NCBI GenBank assembly: GCA_947478495.1
Contig: CANJVW010000007.1
Span: forward strand, 1 to 54,111
Direction: 5' to 3'
Source: Legionellales bacterium
GTDB lineage: Bacteria > Pseudomonadota > Gammaproteobacteria > DSM-16500
DNA: 54,111 bases
The notes beneath the pieces are model-generated. The model was not told the origin of the DNA. It made no database searches and worked only from the letters and a program-made list of their open reading frames with translations. Positions 15,721 to 28,791 of this stretch are shown here, in pieces. The number at the start of each line of letters is the position of its first letter. Positions within the stretch are counted from its first letter, which is position 1. Made by a program: the position numbers and the translations under genes.

Positions 15721-15757
15721 ACTCTTACAGTATATTAACGAGAGGGAGGACGTCCCC

Positions 15758-16132
15758 GTGGCTGATAAAAGACCAAAGAATCTCAACTTATTTACCATTC
15801 GATTTCCGATTACCGCTATTGCATCTATATTGCACCGATTATCCGGGTTTATTTTGTTCTTATTTATTCCATTATTATTGTGGGGGCTGTCGGAATCATT
15901 GGGTTCGCCCGATCATTTCAATGAATTTCATGCTTTTCTGACGCAACCCTTAAGTAAATTTTTTGCGTGGGTCATGCTATCCGTTTTTGCCTATCATTTT
16001 GTGGCAGGGATTAAACATCTTCTGATGGATATGCATATCGGCGACACATTAAAGGGTGGTCGATTAGCCGCTTATTTGGCGCTCGCGATCAGCGGGTTGT
16101 TGATAGTGAGTCTGGGAGTTTGGTTATGGTAA
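15758..16132 (+). CDS. sdhC: Succinate dehydrogenase cytochrome b556 subunit
   Basis: One of two membrane anchors of complex II, which passes electrons from succinate to ubiquinone. The 124-residue protein has three membrane helices. The quinone-site signature HRLSG is at residues 26-30 and the heme-ligand region AYHFVAGIKHLLMD is at 78-91 (His80, His87). The start is GTG at 15758 with GAGGGAGGA at 15741-15749 as ribosome site; no ATG fits. sdhD overlaps its last bases. Confidence 0.94.
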   Translation: MADKRPKNLNLFTIRFPITAIASILHRLSGFILFLFIPLLLWGLSESLGSPDHFNEFHAFLTQPLSKFFAWVMLSVFAYHFVAGIKHLLMDMHIGDTLKGGRLAAYLALAISGLLIVSLGVWLW

Positions 16133-16458
16133 ATTCAATGGCCGGTTTAAGAGATTTTTTGATCCAACGCGTGAGCGCTGTGTTGTTGGTTATCTACACT
16201 GTATTTCTCGTATCGTACTTGGTATGGCATGCGCCCATTGATTACATGGCTTGGCATGGTTTGTTTGCCTACGTTCCTATGAAAATAGCCACATTACTTT
16301 GTTTGGCGGCGTTGTTGTTGCATGCATGGGTAGGGATGTGGACCATTGCGACGGATTATCTAAAAGCATTTTGGGTGCGTTTTTTATTTGAGATTGCGGT
16401 TTTTTTAACGTTGATAGCTTGTTTTTTTTATGGATTACTCATTGTGTGGGGTGTGTAA
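16126..16458 (+). CDS. sdhD: Succinate dehydrogenase hydrophobic membrane anchor subunit
   Basis: Second membrane anchor of complex II. From ATG 16126, overlapping the sdhC stop by seven bases, the product has 110 residues with three membrane helices. The N-terminus GLRDFLIQRVSAVLLVIYT and the heme/quinone region LLHAWVGMWTIATDY (His66, Asp77) are typical. A TTG two codons earlier is also in frame but unneeded. sdhA follows after three bases. Confidence 0.93.
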   Translation: MVNSMAGLRDFLIQRVSAVLLVIYTVFLVSYLVWHAPIDYMAWHGLFAYVPMKIATLLCLAALLLHAWVGMWTIATDYLKAFWVRFLFEIAVFLTLIACFFYGLLIVWGV

Positions 16459-16461
16459 CAT

Positions 16462-18219
16462 ATGGCTCTCGGAACAAAAGCATTTGATGCAGTAATTGTT
16501 GGCGGCGGCGGCGCGGGGTTGCGCGCATCACTTGAGCTCGCTCAATCGGGTTTAAAGGTCGCAGTGATTTCTAAAGTATTTCCGACGCGCTCTCACACTG
16601 TATCGGCTCAAGGGGGCATCAATGCTGCATTGGGTAATACCGATGGGAGCGATGATTGGCGTTGGCATATGTACGACACGGTCATGGGGTCAGATTTTTT
16701 AGGCGATCAAGATGCGATTGAATACATGTGCAAGAATGCACCTCAAACCATCATTGAACTGGAGCAGATGGGATTGCCTTTCTCACGTTTGGATAACGGC
16801 AAAATTTATCAGCGCGCATTCGGTGGGCAGACGCGGGATTTTGGTGGTGAGCTAGTCCATCGTACGTGTTGTGCAGCGGACCGCACTGGTCACGCGATGC
16901 TGCATACTCTTTATCAAAAAAACATTGAAGCGAAAGCCCAATTTTTTAATGAATGGTTTGCGATTGATCTTGTGCGCACCGAGGGCGGTATTGCGGGTGT
17001 TGTTGCAATGTGTATTGAAACCGGTGAGGTGGTGTTCCTGAAAGCGCGCGCCACGATTTTAGCAACTGGCGGGGCAGGTCGCATCTTCCAATCTACTACG
17101 AATGCACATATCAATACGGGCGACGGATTTGGCATGGTGCTGCGCGCCGGATTGCCATTGCAAGATATGGAATTTTGGCAATTTCATCCAACCGGTATCG
17201 CCGGTGCGGGCACTTTAATTACGGAGGGTAGTCGCGGTGAGGGCGGTTACCTTATTAATTGTAATGGCGAACGCTACATGGAGCGTTACGCACCACATCT
17301 TAAAGATTTATCGTGTCGGGATGTGGTTGCTCGCTCTTCTACAATCGAAATTTTAGAGGGCCGTGGATGCGGGCCCAACAAGGACTATGTTTTGCTAAAG
17401 CTGGATCATTTGGGCTCAGGTATTATCGACGAACGTTTGCCTGGCATTAGGGAGCTCTCTAAAACATTTGCGGGTGTCGACCCTCTCTTTGACCCAATTC
17501 CCGTTGTCCCAACTTGCCACTATTTAATGGGGGGTATTCCAACCAATATCAACGCTCAAGTGTTGACCGTGAATAAAGGTAAAGACGAGGTTGTGGAGGG
17601 ATTATATGCCGCGGGTGAGTGTGCGTGCGTATCCGTTCATGGGGCCAATCGATTGGGCGCCAATTCATTGCTTGATATCGTTGTGTTTGGACGCGCAGCA
17701 GGCTTGCACGTTCAGCAAAGCGTGCGCGAAGGGCTCTCATTCCGTGAGCCAACCGAGAGCGACCTAGAAAGAGCCATGTCAGGTCTGAATCGCTGGAATA
17801 ATAACACCACAGGTGAAAGTGTTGATGTTATTCGTCGCGAGCTGCAAAAAATTATGCAAGATAATTTTGGCGTTTTTCGAACAGCCGATAATATGAGTGA
17901 TGGATTTAAAAAATTAGAAGCGCTGCAAAAACGGTTACAGCTTGCTGTCATTAAAGACAAAGGTCAGGTTTTTAATACGAGTCGAATTGAAGCGCTTGAA
18001 CTCGATAACTTAATGGCAACTGCCTTAGCAACCGCCTATCTCGCGAATGAGCGCAAAGAAAGCCGTGGTGCACACGCACGTTACGATTATCCTGAGCGTG
18101 ATGATAAAAATTGGTTAAAGCACGCATTGTATTTTGGCGATGGCGATATTGCATTTCGCGATATCAATCAAATGCCGAACATGGTTAAGCCCATTGAGCC
18201 TAAACCGAGAGAAAAATAA
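16462..18219 (+). CDS. sdhA: Succinate dehydrogenase flavoprotein subunit
   Basis: Catalytic subunit of complex II, oxidising succinate to fumarate with covalent FAD. 585 residues, normal. The FAD fold begins [17 protein letters not shown] (residues 11-27); the FAD-linked histidine is His45 in [10 protein letters not shown]. The active site includes [21 protein letters not shown] near residues 242-262 and [13 protein letters not shown] near 393-405. The C-terminus ends KPREK. The gene is followed by sdhB after 15 bases. Confidence 0.98.
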   Translation: MALGTKAFDAVIVGGGGAGLRASLELAQSGLKVAVISKVFPTRSHTVSAQGGINAALGNTDGSDDWRWHMYDTVMGSDFLGDQDAIEYMCKNAPQTIIELEQMGLPFSRLDNGKIYQRAFGGQTRDFGGELVHRTCCAADRTGHAMLHTLYQKNIEAKAQFFNEWFAIDLVRTEGGIAGVVAMCIETGEVVFLKARATILATGGAGRIFQSTTNAHINTGDGFGMVLRAGLPLQDMEFWQFHPTGIAGAGTLITEGSRGEGGYLINCNGERYMERYAPHLKDLSCRDVVARSSTIEILEGRGCGPNKDYVLLKLDHLGSGIIDERLPGIRELSKTFAGVDPLFDPIPVVPTCHYLMGGIPTNINAQVLTVNKGKDEVVEGLYAAGECACVSVHGANRLGANSLLDIVVFGRAAGLHVQQSVREGLSFREPTESDLERAMSGLNRWNNNTTGESVDVIRRELQKIMQDNFGVFRTADNMSDGFKKLEALQKRLQLAVIKDKGQVFNTSRIEALELDNLMATALATAYLANERKESRGAHARYDYPERDDKNWLKHALYFGDGDIAFRDINQMPNMVKPIEPKPREK

Positions 18220-18234
18220 AACAGGGGGATATTA

Positions 18235-18939
18235 ATGCGCTTTTCTATTTATCGCTACAACCCAGAAATCGATAAAAAACCTTACATGCAAGACTATGAC
18301 GTCGATATCGTGGCTAATAGCTGCAATATGGTATTGGATGCCTTGCTTGTTATTAAAAATACCATCGACGAAACACTTACCCTGCGCCGATCGTGTCGTG
18401 AAGGCGTGTGTGGTTCTGATGGAATGAATATAAACGGTAAAAATGGATTGGGTTGTATTACGCAGCTTAGCACTGTAAAAGAGCCTGTCATTATTCGACC
18501 GTTACCCGGTCAGCCGGTGATCCGTGATTTAGTAGTAGATTTGACCCAGTTCTATAAGCAATACGAAAAAATTCAGCCTTATCTGCAAAACAAAGATCCT
18601 CTCCCGTCCACTGAACGATTGCAATCACCGGAAGACCGCGCGAAATTAGACGGGCTGTATGAATGTATTTTATGCGCGTGCTGCACATCGTCTTGCCCGT
18701 CTTTTTGGTGGAACCCTGAAAAATTTGTAGGTCCAGCCGGTTTGTTGCAAGCCTATCGTTTTATTGTCGATTCGCGCGACACAGAAAAACAAGCTCGCCT
18801 GAATGACTTGACTGATGCCTTTAGCGTGTTTCGCTGTCGGGGTATTATGAATTGCGTCGATGTATGCCCCAAAGGGCTTAATCCAACTGCCGCCATCGAT
18901 AAAATTAAGCAAGAGATGCTCAAAGAGATCGTGAAATGA
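18235..18939 (+). CDS. sdhB: Succinate dehydrogenase iron-sulfur subunit
   Basis: Carries electrons from FAD to the quinone site through three clusters. 234 residues. The 2Fe-2S ligands are in SCREGVCGSDGMNINGKNGLGC-type text (Cys55, Cys60, Cys63 region and a later Cys), the 4Fe-4S motif is CILCACCTSSCP and the 3Fe-4S motif is CRGIMNCVDVCPKGLNP. Its TGA overlaps the sucA ATG as ATGA, coupling complex II to the 2-oxoglutarate dehydrogenase genes. Confidence 0.97.
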   Translation: MRFSIYRYNPEIDKKPYMQDYDVDIVANSCNMVLDALLVIKNTIDETLTLRRSCREGVCGSDGMNINGKNGLGCITQLSTVKEPVIIRPLPGQPVIRDLVVDLTQFYKQYEKIQPYLQNKDPLPSTERLQSPEDRAKLDGLYECILCACCTSSCPSFWWNPEKFVGPAGLLQAYRFIVDSRDTEKQARLNDLTDAFSVFRCRGIMNCVDVCPKGLNPTAAIDKIKQEMLKEIVK

Positions 18940-21746
18940 AATCCATGAAATCCATGAAATCGATGAAAGCGCAACAAGAGGAATCGTTTCTTTGGGGTGA
19001 AAATGATGCTTATCTAGAAGGTTTATGTGAAGCGTATCTTCATGACCCAGGGTCAGTGACGCCTGAATGGCGGGATTATTTTGAAAAGCAAAACGCCTCC
19101 GATGTATCTCATAGCGACATTCGTGATTATTTCATTGCCTTGGCCAAGCGTAAATCTGGCGCTGTGACCAACGAGTCGAACCCCCTTCAAGAGAAAGTCG
19201 CGAGCTTGATTTTTGCATATCGTAATTTAGGTCATTTACAGGCAACAATTGATCCATTAAGCTTGTATCAAGGTATTAAAAATCCGACGCTCGATTTAGA
19301 CTACTATGGTTTTACGCTAGCCGATTTAAATAGTGAATTTGATCGCGGGTCGTTTGATGCGATCTCGTCATCATCCGCGACCTTAAAGACGATTCATGAC
19401 GCATTGCGCAAAGTATATTGCGGAAATATTGGCATTGAATACATGCACATCTTGCAACAGGAAGAAGTTAATTGGCTTCAAGAGCGCATGGAAAAACAGT
19501 GGGCGAATTTTCAATTATCACGCGCTCAAAAAGAACGTATTCTTGATCGATTAGTCGTTTCAGATGGATTAGAAAAATATCTCGGGTTTAAATATGTTGG
19601 ACAAAAACGGTTTTCACTGGAAGGAGGAGATGCTTTAATTCCTTTGCTAGACACCATCATTGCACAAGGTTCAGAAAAAGGCGTCAAAGAAATCGTGATT
19701 GGCATGGCGCATCGCGGACGTTTAAACGTCTTGGTTAATGTATTAGGTAAACCACCTGAGAAAATTTTTGCAGGTTTTGAAGGCAAAGGCATTGATGAAT
19801 CGAGCTCAGGCGATGTGAAATATCATCTTGGTTTTTCATCGAATATTAATACACCCACAGGTCCTATGCATTTGGTCCTTGCGTTTAACCCATCACATCT
19901 TGAAATTGTATCGCCTGTTGCGCAAGGGTCTGTGCGCTCGCGACAACGTCGTCGAAAAGATACCATGCATGATATGGTCATGCCTGTTCAAATTCATGGC
20001 GATGCGGCTGTGGCGGGACAGGGCGTGGTGATGGAAACTTTTATGATGTCTCAAACGCGGTGGTTTACCGTCGGTGGGTCAATTCATCTTGTGATCAATA
20101 ACCAGGTCGGTTTCACCATCAGCGACGTACGTGACGCACGCTCTAGTTTGTATTGTACGGATATTGCAAAAGTCGTTCAAGCGCCTGTACTGCACGTCAA
20201 TGCCCACGATCCAGAAGCCGTCGTATTTGCAGCACTTCTTGCTGTCGACTATCGCGCTAAGTTCAAAAAAGACATTGTGATCGATTTAGTGTGTTATCGC
20301 CGTCACGGGCACAATGAAGCGGATGAGCCCTCTGCTACACAGCCCATCATGTATAAAATTATTAAATCATTGCCCGTGCCTTGCACGTTGTACGCGAAAA
20401 AATTACAAGCAGAGGGCGTGATTGACGATAAGACTGAAAGTGCGATGGCAGATGCCTACCGACAAAAACTCGATACCGGGAAAAGTGTTGTTGATGTTAT
20501 CCAAAAAGACGAAAAAGAAGTCTTCCCTTGGAAAGAGTTTATTGATCAAGCGTGGGATCAAGATAGTAAAACCGCATTACCTCTCGAAAAAATTCAATCA
20601 CTGGCTAAAAAATTAGAAAAACTACCCGATGGATTTGTCGTGCAGCCTCAAGTGAAAAAAATGCTAGAAGCACGTGAAAAAATGACTACAGGCGAGCTGC
20701 CGATGAATTGGGGTTACGCAGAAACGCTTAGTTACGCCACATTGTTAGATGAAGGTTATCCGATTCGTTTGTGCGGACAGGATGCGTGTCGCGGGACGTT
20801 TGCGCATCGACATGCCGTATTGCACGATCAAAATACCGATGCCATCTATATTCCATTGAGCCATTTAACAGAACAAAAAGCACAGATTAATTTGGTTGAT
20901 TCCCTTTTATCAGAAGAAGCGGTGCTTGCATTCGAATACGGCTATGCGTGCGCTGAGCCGCATAATTTAGTGATTTGGGAGGCGCAATTCGGTGATTTTG
21001 CGAATGGGGCGCAAGTGGTTATCGATCAATTTTTAAGTTCAGGCGAGCAAAAATGGGGGCGATTATGTGGTCTCGTCATGCTATTACCACATGGTTATGA
21101 AGGCCAAGGTCCAGAGCATTCGTCTGCACGCCTGGAGCGCTATCTACAATTATGTGCTCAGAATAATATGCAGGTTTGTGTACCATCAACACCTGCGCAG
21201 ATGTTTCATTTATTACGTCGACAAATGGTGAGACCGTATCGCAAACCATTGATCGTCATGACGCCAAAAAGTTTGTTGCGTCATGAGCTCGCGGTTTCCT
21301 CTTTAAAAGAATTGACGGACGGTGGGTTTCAATTAATCATACCCGAAATAGATGCTATTGACCTTAAAAAAGTGGATCGTGTTGTGCTGTGTTGTGGCAA
21401 GGTCTATTATGATTTATTGAAAAAAAGACGTGAAGCAAAATTAGAGAATGTGGCGATTCTCCGGCTTGAACAACTCTATCCTTTCCCGGAAAAAAATGTG
21501 GTGGATGCATTAAAGCCATATCTTCATGTCGAGCAGTTCATTTGGTGTCAAGAAGAGCCGAAAAACCAAGGTGCCTGGTACAGTACTCAGCATCACTTGC
21601 TAGACTGTTTGGGCGAGAAGCAGCGTTTAACGTATGTGGGCCGAGAAGCGTCTGCATCACCTGCTGTGGGTTATGCCTCTGTTCATGCTAAGCAACAAGA
21701 CGCATTAGTGAATCAAGCTTTAATCGAATCAAAAGTAAAAGGATAG
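18936..21746 (+). CDS. sucA: 2-oxoglutarate dehydrogenase E1 component
   Basis: Thiamine-diphosphate-dependent decarboxylase of the 2-oxoglutarate dehydrogenase complex. 936 residues, family-typical. Motifs include [17 protein letters not shown] near 252, [12 protein letters not shown], the TPP region [15 protein letters not shown] and [14 protein letters not shown]. The start is uncertain: ATG occurs at 18936, 18945, 18954 and 18963 because the 9-base unit ATGAAATCC is repeated in tandem. The first gives [14 protein letters not shown] and overlaps sdhB as ATGA. Family similarity begins at [16 protein letters not shown]. sucB follows after four bases; no lpd gene is in the operon. Confidence 0.97.
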   Translation: MKSMKSMKSMKAQQEESFLWGENDAYLEGLCEAYLHDPGSVTPEWRDYFEKQNASDVSHSDIRDYFIALAKRKSGAVTNESNPLQEKVASLIFAYRNLGHLQATIDPLSLYQGIKNPTLDLDYYGFTLADLNSEFDRGSFDAISSSSATLKTIHDALRKVYCGNIGIEYMHILQQEEVNWLQERMEKQWANFQLSRAQKERILDRLVVSDGLEKYLGFKYVGQKRFSLEGGDALIPLLDTIIAQGSEKGVKEIVIGMAHRGRLNVLVNVLGKPPEKIFAGFEGKGIDESSSGDVKYHLGFSSNINTPTGPMHLVLAFNPSHLEIVSPVAQGSVRSRQRRRKDTMHDMVMPVQIHGDAAVAGQGVVMETFMMSQTRWFTVGGSIHLVINNQVGFTISDVRDARSSLYCTDIAKVVQAPVLHVNAHDPEAVVFAALLAVDYRAKFKKDIVIDLVCYRRHGHNEADEPSATQPIMYKIIKSLPVPCTLYAKKLQAEGVIDDKTESAMADAYRQKLDTGKSVVDVIQKDEKEVFPWKEFIDQAWDQDSKTALPLEKIQSLAKKLEKLPDGFVVQPQVKKMLEAREKMTTGELPMNWGYAETLSYATLLDEGYPIRLCGQDACRGTFAHRHAVLHDQNTDAIYIPLSHLTEQKAQINLVDSLLSEEAVLAFEYGYACAEPHNLVIWEAQFGDFANGAQVVIDQFLSSGEQKWGRLCGLVMLLPHGYEGQGPEHSSARLERYLQLCAQNNMQVCVPSTPAQMFHLLRRQMVRPYRKPLIVMTPKSLLRHELAVSSLKELTDGGFQLIIPEIDAIDLKKVDRVVLCCGKVYYDLLKKRREAKLENVAILRLEQLYPFPEKNVVDALKPYLHVEQFIWCQEEPKNQGAWYSTQHHLLDCLGEKQRLTYVGREASASPAVGYASVHAKQQDALVNQALIESKVKG

Positions 21747-21750
21747 AATC

Positions 21751-22923
21751 ATGACAATTGAAGTAAAAGTACCGATGCTACCGGAATCCATTGCGGACGC
21801 CACGATTTCTGTGTGGCATAAAAAAGTGGGTGACACTGTGACGCGCGATGAAAATTTAATGGATCTTGAGACAGATAAAGTCGTTCTCGAAGTGCCTGCA
21901 CCAGTGAGCGGTATCTTAAAAGAAATCATTAAAAAAGTGGGCGACACCGTCACACCCACTCAAGTGATTGCGATCATTGATGAAACCGCACCCTCAGCGT
22001 TTGCCGCACCGGTTGTTGAGAAAACAGCTGAAAAACAGGCTAAATCGGACGTTTTTAAAGCAGAATCTGTTAAATCAGAGCCCTTTAAAGCAGAGCCTAT
22101 CGCAGGTCCTGCTGTGCGTCGCACCGCTTCACAGCATGATGTGGATATTGCAACGGTACAAGGAACGGGCAAGGGCGGTCGTGTCACAAAAGATAATGTG
22201 TTGACAGCTGTGAGCGGTGGATCACGCATTGAAAAACGGGTTCCAATGACACGCATTCGTGCGCGTATTGCAGAGCGCTTACTTGAAGTATCGCAAACAA
22301 CCGCGATGCTCACCACATTCAATGAAATTAATTTGCAAGCGGTGATGGATTTGCGTGCGAAATATAAAGATAAATTTGAGAAGGCGCACAATGCACGCCT
22401 CGGATTTATGTCTTTCTTTGTCAAAGCCGCTGTTGAAGCATTAAAGCGTTACCCGGCAGTGAATGCGTCGATCGATGGTCAAGATATCGTGTATCACGGG
22501 TATTTTGATGTAGGTGTAGCTGTTTCTACTGATCGTGGTTTAGTCGTGCCGATTTTGCGTGATGTGAATGCGATGAGCATGGCTGATATTGAAAAGGGTA
22601 TCGTGGATTACGCCAATAAAGCAAAAGGTGGTAAGTTAACTATGGAAGAAATGCAGGGCGGCACATTTACAATTACGAATGGCGGTGTGTTTGGATCGTT
22701 GCTATCAACACCGATTTTAAATTCGCCGCAAAGCGCTATTTTAGGGATGCATAAAATCGATCAACGTCCGATCGCTGAAAATGGTCAAGTGGTGATTCGT
22801 CCGATGATGTATGTGGCATTGTCCTATGATCATCGTATTGTGGATGGAAAAGATTCGGTTGGATTCTTGGTGACTATTAAAGAGTTGCTCGAAGATCCAG
22901 CGCGATTATTGCTAGAGATTTAA
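21751..22923 (+). CDS. sucB: Dihydrolipoyllysine-residue succinyltransferase (E2)
   Basis: Transfers the succinyl group from E1 to CoA. 390 residues. The lipoyl domain occupies about 1-76 with the lipoylated Lys43 in ETDKVVLE. A short linker leads to the E3/E1-binding domain (about 120-156, [19 protein letters not shown]). The catalytic domain ends with [11 protein letters not shown] near 357-367, His361 being the active-site base. One linker segment repeats KSEPFKAEP-like text, probably flexible. After the stop comes a palindromic repeat, then sucC. Confidence 0.97.
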   Translation: MTIEVKVPMLPESIADATISVWHKKVGDTVTRDENLMDLETDKVVLEVPAPVSGILKEIIKKVGDTVTPTQVIAIIDETAPSAFAAPVVEKTAEKQAKSDVFKAESVKSEPFKAEPIAGPAVRRTASQHDVDIATVQGTGKGGRVTKDNVLTAVSGGSRIEKRVPMTRIRARIAERLLEVSQTTAMLTTFNEINLQAVMDLRAKYKDKFEKAHNARLGFMSFFVKAAVEALKRYPAVNASIDGQDIVYHGYFDVGVAVSTDRGLVVPILRDVNAMSMADIEKGIVDYANKAKGGKLTMEEMQGGTFTITNGGVFGSLLSTPILNSPQSAILGMHKIDQRPIAENGQVVIRPMMYVALSYDHRIVDGKDSVGFLVTIKELLEDPARLLLEI

Positions 22924-22929
22924 CCACCA

Positions 22930-22998
22930 TTGTCATCCTGAGCGAAGCGAAGGATCGGGTTGTAGTGAAGAGATCCTTCGTTTCACTCAGGATGACAA
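22930..22998. repeat. Palindromic repeat between sucB and sucC
   Basis: Arms of 27 bases (22930-22956 and 22972-22998) are complementary with two mismatches around a 15-base loop. The arm begins TTGTCATCCTGAG and ends CGAAGGATC, a motif found between genes in many unrelated bacteria. In RNA it is a long hairpin inside the sdh-suc transcript, where it could protect the upstream message or reduce read-through. Confidence 0.9.
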
Positions 22999-23028
22999 CG
23001 TTGAAATAAACACTGAAGAGGAAAGAAA

Positions 23029-24194
23029 ATGAATTTACATGAATACCAAGCCAAACAACTGCTCGCACAGTACGGATTACCCGTACCTAGGGGCATTGTT
23101 GCGAGCAATACCGAAGAAGCCTTGCGTGCTGCTGATGCGCTAGGAATACAGCGCTGGGTTGTGAAAGCGCAAGTCCATGCTGGCGGGCGCGGCAAAGCGG
23201 GTGGCGTGAAGCTTGTGTCGACAAAAGAAGAATTAGCGGCTGTAACGAACGCTTTATTCGGCAAGCAGCTTGTTACCTATCAAACAACGGCAGAAGGACA
23301 ACCCATTCATCAGATTCTGATTGAAGAGCCATCGGATATCGATAAAGAATTATATTTAGGGGCAGTCATAGATCGCGCGACACAGCGCATTACTTTTATG
23401 GCTTCAACGGAAGGTGGTGTCGACATTGAAAAAATCGCGCACGATACTCCTGAAAAAATTCTCACGATACTGGTAGATCCTTTGTTAGGTGTTCAGCCAT
23501 ATCAAGCGCGCGAATTAGCGTTCAAGCTGGGATTGAAAGGCGATCAAATCAAACAATTTACGAAAATTTTGCTAGGATTGGACAAGTTGTTTGTGGACAA
23601 AGATTTTAGTTTGTTGGAAATTAACCCGCTCGTGATCACCAAGCAAGGCAATCTATTGTGCCTCGATGGAAAAATCAATATTGATGACAATGCGATATAT
23701 CGACAACCTGAGATACGTGAAATGCGCGACACGACGCAAGAAGATGCGCGAGAAAATCGTGCACGTGATTGGGAACTCAATTACATTGCGCTTGATGGCA
23801 ACATTGGTTGCATGGTGAATGGCGCAGGGCTCGCGATGGCGACCATGGATATTGTTAAATTGCATGGCGGCAACCCAGCCAACTTCTTGGACGTTGGCGG
23901 TGGCGCGACAAAAGAGCGTGTCGTTGAAGCGTTTAAAATTATTTTGTCCGATAAAAATGTGAAAGCGATCTTAGTGAATATTTTTGGCGGTATTGTGCGA
24001 TGTGATTTAATTGCAGACGGTATTATTGGTGCGGTTTCTGAAATGGGTACTTCATTACCGGTCGTTGTTCGATTGGAAGGTAATAATGCTGAGTTGGGCG
24101 CTAAAAAATTTAGCGAAAGTGGTTTTAACATTATCCCAGCGGAAAGCTTTACGGATGCCGCTCAAAAAGTTGTAAAAGCCGCAGGAGTCGCAGC

Positions 24195-24198
<4 letters not shown>
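23029..24198 (+). CDS. sucC: Succinate--CoA ligase beta subunit
   Basis: Forms succinyl-CoA synthetase with SucD, making ATP or GTP from succinyl-CoA. 389 residues. Starts [20 protein letters not shown], then the ATP-grasp domain with [18 protein letters not shown] and LEINPLVIT, and the CoA-ligase part with [17 protein letters not shown] and [21 protein letters not shown] at 23017-23024. It overlaps sucD by four bases (ATGA). Confidence 0.97.
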
Positions 24199-26337
<2,139 letters not shown>

Positions 26338-26427
26338 GAGGGAAATTGTTTTATTAATCATTGTGTTTGTGTAATTTGATTTTTTGTGGTACAGTTGCGC
26401 AATAAAAAATCACAAAACGAGGAAACA

Positions 26428-26769
26428 ATGATAATGCTTAAATCTAATATTTTACTTTTTTCAATTATTTCAATGCTTGCTTTCGGTATGGCGACGCCCA
26501 CGTTAGCAATAGAGCCTGCCACTGCGATGGGTGCAGTGAATCTAGACAAAATGACTGCAGCAGCGTTACATTATAGCAATACTGCAACAGCTGAACAATT
26601 AATGACAGTACAGGGAATAGATGACGTCAAGGCGAAGGCGATTGTGGATTATCGCACCACAAACGGTTCTTTTTTAACCATGTCAGATCTTAGAAAAGTT
26701 CCAGGGTTGAACACGATGAGCTCTTCTGCGTTTCAGGCGCTCTTCGATCGATTAAGCTACGCTCGATGA
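26428..26769 (+). CDS. Exported ComEA-like helix-hairpin-helix protein
   Basis: Short exported DNA-binding-type protein. From ATG 26428 (RBS GAGGA at 26420-26424) it has 113 residues: signal peptide to about residue 28 (ATPTLA-I), a linker, and a helix-hairpin-helix region at 50-110 with [20 protein letters not shown] and [14 protein letters not shown]. ComEA proteins bind incoming DNA in the periplasm during natural transformation. The type IV pilus genes at 11770-15023 could be partners, but the truncated pilB makes this uncertain. The longer frame from 26386 would add a non-family lead-in before the signal peptide. The last 13 bases overlap convergent rlmH. Confidence 0.82.
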   Translation: MIMLKSNILLFSIISMLAFGMATPTLAIEPATAMGAVNLDKMTAAALHYSNTATAEQLMTVQGIDDVKAKAIVDYRTTNGSFLTMSDLRKVPGLNTMSSSAFQALFDRLSYAR

Positions 26770-27227
26770 TAGGGGTGATTTTGCAGGATGCTCATCGCCC
26801 GATAGAGTTGTTCAGCCACGACAATTCGGACCAATGGATGGGGCAAGGTGAGCGGGGAGAGCGACCATTTGGTTTCGGCTAATTGCAAACAGCGATTCGA
26901 TAAACCATCGGGCCCACCAATGAGCATGTCCACATGACGGCCATCGTCTTGCCATCGTTTCAACTTCGTTGCAAGTTGTGGCGTTGTCCACGATGCGCCT
27001 TTGACATCCAATACCATCAGATGATGACTTTTTTTCGTGGCCTCTAGTAATTTTTCACCTTCTTCTTCGATAATGCGCTCAGTGGGTGGATTTTTCAGTC
27101 TTTTAATGGCGGGAATCTCAATGAGCTCCAATTCAAATTCCTGTGTAAATCGTTTTTGATATTCTTCAAAGCCTGATGCAACCCATCCAGGCATTTTATT
27201 TCCAATAGCGATTAATCGAATAATCAT
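26757..27227 (-). CDS. rlmH: 23S rRNA pseudouridine-1915 N3-methyltransferase
   Basis: Methylates pseudouridine 1915 in helix 69 of 23S rRNA on assembled ribosomes. 156 residues, normal. SPOUT fold with the cofactor knot in [10 protein letters not shown] and the C-terminal signature [22 protein letters not shown]. It overlaps nadD by four bases. In most relatives rsfS lies between nadD and rlmH; it is missing here. Confidence 0.95.
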   Translation of the reverse strand: MIIRLIAIGNKMPGWVASGFEEYQKRFTQEFELELIEIPAIKRLKNPPTERIIEEEGEKLLEATKKSHHLMVLDVKGASWTTPQLATKLKRWQDDGRHVDMLIGGPDGLSNRCLQLAETKWSLSPLTLPHPLVRIVVAEQLYRAMSILQNHPYHRA

Positions 27228-27874
27228 GTCGTGTGATAGATCTTATTTTTAAGGATGGTGTCGATGACATTATCGGGTAATAGATAACGTGGATTTTTGT
27301 GATCGGAAATGCATTGACGAATGTCGGTTGATGAAATATCAAGCGCTGTTGCCGCATGAAATAGAATAGAGCCGCTCGTATTGCTATGCAAAAGAGAAAC
27401 ATCCTCCGTCAGGTGTTTTTTTAATAAATCAGAAATAGGGTCGGTCTCTGACAGATGATAGGATGGCCGATGCGCAATGATAATATGCGCTTTTTCTAGT
27501 ATTTCTTCAGAGCGGCGCCAACTGGGGAATCCTAAAAAGGTATCAACACCCATAATCAAACAAAGTGGCGTATTCGGAAAACGCTTTTGCAACGTACAGA
27601 GCGTATCAATCATATAAGAAGGCCCTGCGCGTTGAATTTCTGTGTCATCCGCCACCAGTGTGGGTTCATGCAGAATAGCCTGCTGTATCATCAGTAGGCG
27701 TGCTTGAGGTGATGCCGTCGGCGGTGTTCGGTGCACCGGCTCGTGACACGGCAAGAGATGCACTTTTGCGAAATTCAGTGTTTGCTGCAATTCAATTGCT
27801 GTACGCAAATGCCCAAAATGGATGGGGTCAAAAGTACCACCTAAAATACCAATGGGACGCTGTAAGAGTGTCAT
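27224..27874 (-). CDS. nadD: Nicotinate-nucleotide adenylyltransferase
   Basis: Makes deamido-NAD from nicotinate mononucleotide and ATP; its substrate is the product of PncC (7247-7729). From ATG 27874 the protein has 216 residues. The nucleotidyltransferase signature [16 protein letters not shown] is at residues 9-24 and the second motif [13 protein letters not shown] (ISSTxIR type) near the C-terminus. The chosen ATG overlaps the holA stop as ATGA; the longer frame upstream lies inside holA. Confidence 0.95.
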   Translation of the reverse strand: MTLLQRPIGILGGTFDPIHFGHLRTAIELQQTLNFAKVHLLPCHEPVHRTPPTASPQARLLMIQQAILHEPTLVADDTEIQRAGPSYMIDTLCTLQKRFPNTPLCLIMGVDTFLGFPSWRRSEEILEKAHIIIAHRPSYHLSETDPISDLLKKHLTEDVSLLHSNTSGSILFHAATALDISSTDIRQCISDHKNPRYLLPDNVIDTILKNKIYHTT

Positions 27875-28791
27875 GCTAGAGTGCTCCCGCTTAAGGAAAG
27901 TGTCATTTTTTCTAATTCTTGCCACGGCTCGCCGGGTACCGCACCTTTGATGATGCGATCAATGGTTGCAGCCCGCATGAGTAGTTCTGCGCAACGCCCT
28001 TTTGAGAGGCGTGCGATCGATGCCCGTACTTCGCGTGTCAAGACCCATAAGACTAATATGGGCTCAATTGCATGATCTTTTAAATTTTTCAAAACACGTA
28101 TACAGCGCGCCGAATCAGATGCAAGCGCAGAATTGACAAGATCAAATAATCCAAATCGACTGTCATCAGACAAGCAGAACGCAATAGTTGTGTGATCAAC
28201 TATCTTATCTGATGTCATCAACGCCAGTTTTTGTATTGCTTGGTCCGTCACCCGCAAATTGCCTTCAGTAAGGCGTGTCAATTGCTCTACTGCCATTGGC
28301 GTTAAAGCGATATTCAACTTTTTAGCTCTTTCTGTTATCCATTGAGATAACTGCTTGGGCGGAATAGGCCAAATGGCGAGTGTCGCGCCTTTTTTCTCAA
28401 TGGCTTGATACCACGCCGATTTTTCATTTTTTGCATCGGACTTACATGTCTGCACGACCAGTAAAACATGATCCGACAAATGAGGTAGCGCATCGGATAT
28501 CGCTTTTCCAACGGTGGCGTTTAAATTAATTTGAGTTAAGTTAAGCTCTATTATTTTTTTATCCGAGAAAAGAGACAAATGATGAATGGCGGCCATCAGT
28601 GGCTCAACCCAATTTTGTTGAGATTCTGCTACAATAGAAACGCGCTCGGAGAATCCATGTGCGCTCGCAACGTGTCGGATCGCCATAACGGCTTCTTGAG
28701 ATAGAAAATATTCATCACTCGAAATAAAATAAATCGGCAATAGGTTTTTTTTCTTCAAATGATCCTGTAGTTGCGGAAAAAACAATTTCAT
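27871..28791 (-). CDS. holA: DNA polymerase III subunit delta
   Basis: Clamp-loader subunit that opens the beta sliding clamp. 306 residues. N-terminal AAA-like fold with LPIYFISSDEYFLSQEAV, no functional P-loop as expected for delta, then LTEGNLRVTDQAIQKLAL and the C-terminal collar domain with VLWVLTREVRAS. The gene keeps its conserved place between lptE and nadD and overlaps both by four bases. Confidence 0.93.
   Translation of the reverse strand: MKLFFPQLQDHLKKKNLLPIYFISSDEYFLSQEAVMAIRHVASAHGFSERVSIVAESQQNWVEPLMAAIHHLSLFSDKKIIELNLTQINLNATVGKAISDALPHLSDHVLLVVQTCKSDAKNEKSAWYQAIEKKGATLAIWPIPPKQLSQWITERAKKLNIALTPMAVEQLTRLTEGNLRVTDQAIQKLALMTSDKIVDHTTIAFCLSDDSRFGLFDLVNSALASDSARCIRVLKNLKDHAIEPILVLWVLTREVRASIARLSKGRCAELLMRAATIDRIIKGAVPGEPWQELEKMTLSLSGSTLA

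Noticed and set aside
26377-26412. Inverted repeat TGATTTTTT/AAAAAATCA before the ComEA-like gene
   Set aside because: The stem is purely A/T apart from one pair and the spacing of 18 bases is large; likely chance in AT-rich DNA, not a terminator or operator I can defend.
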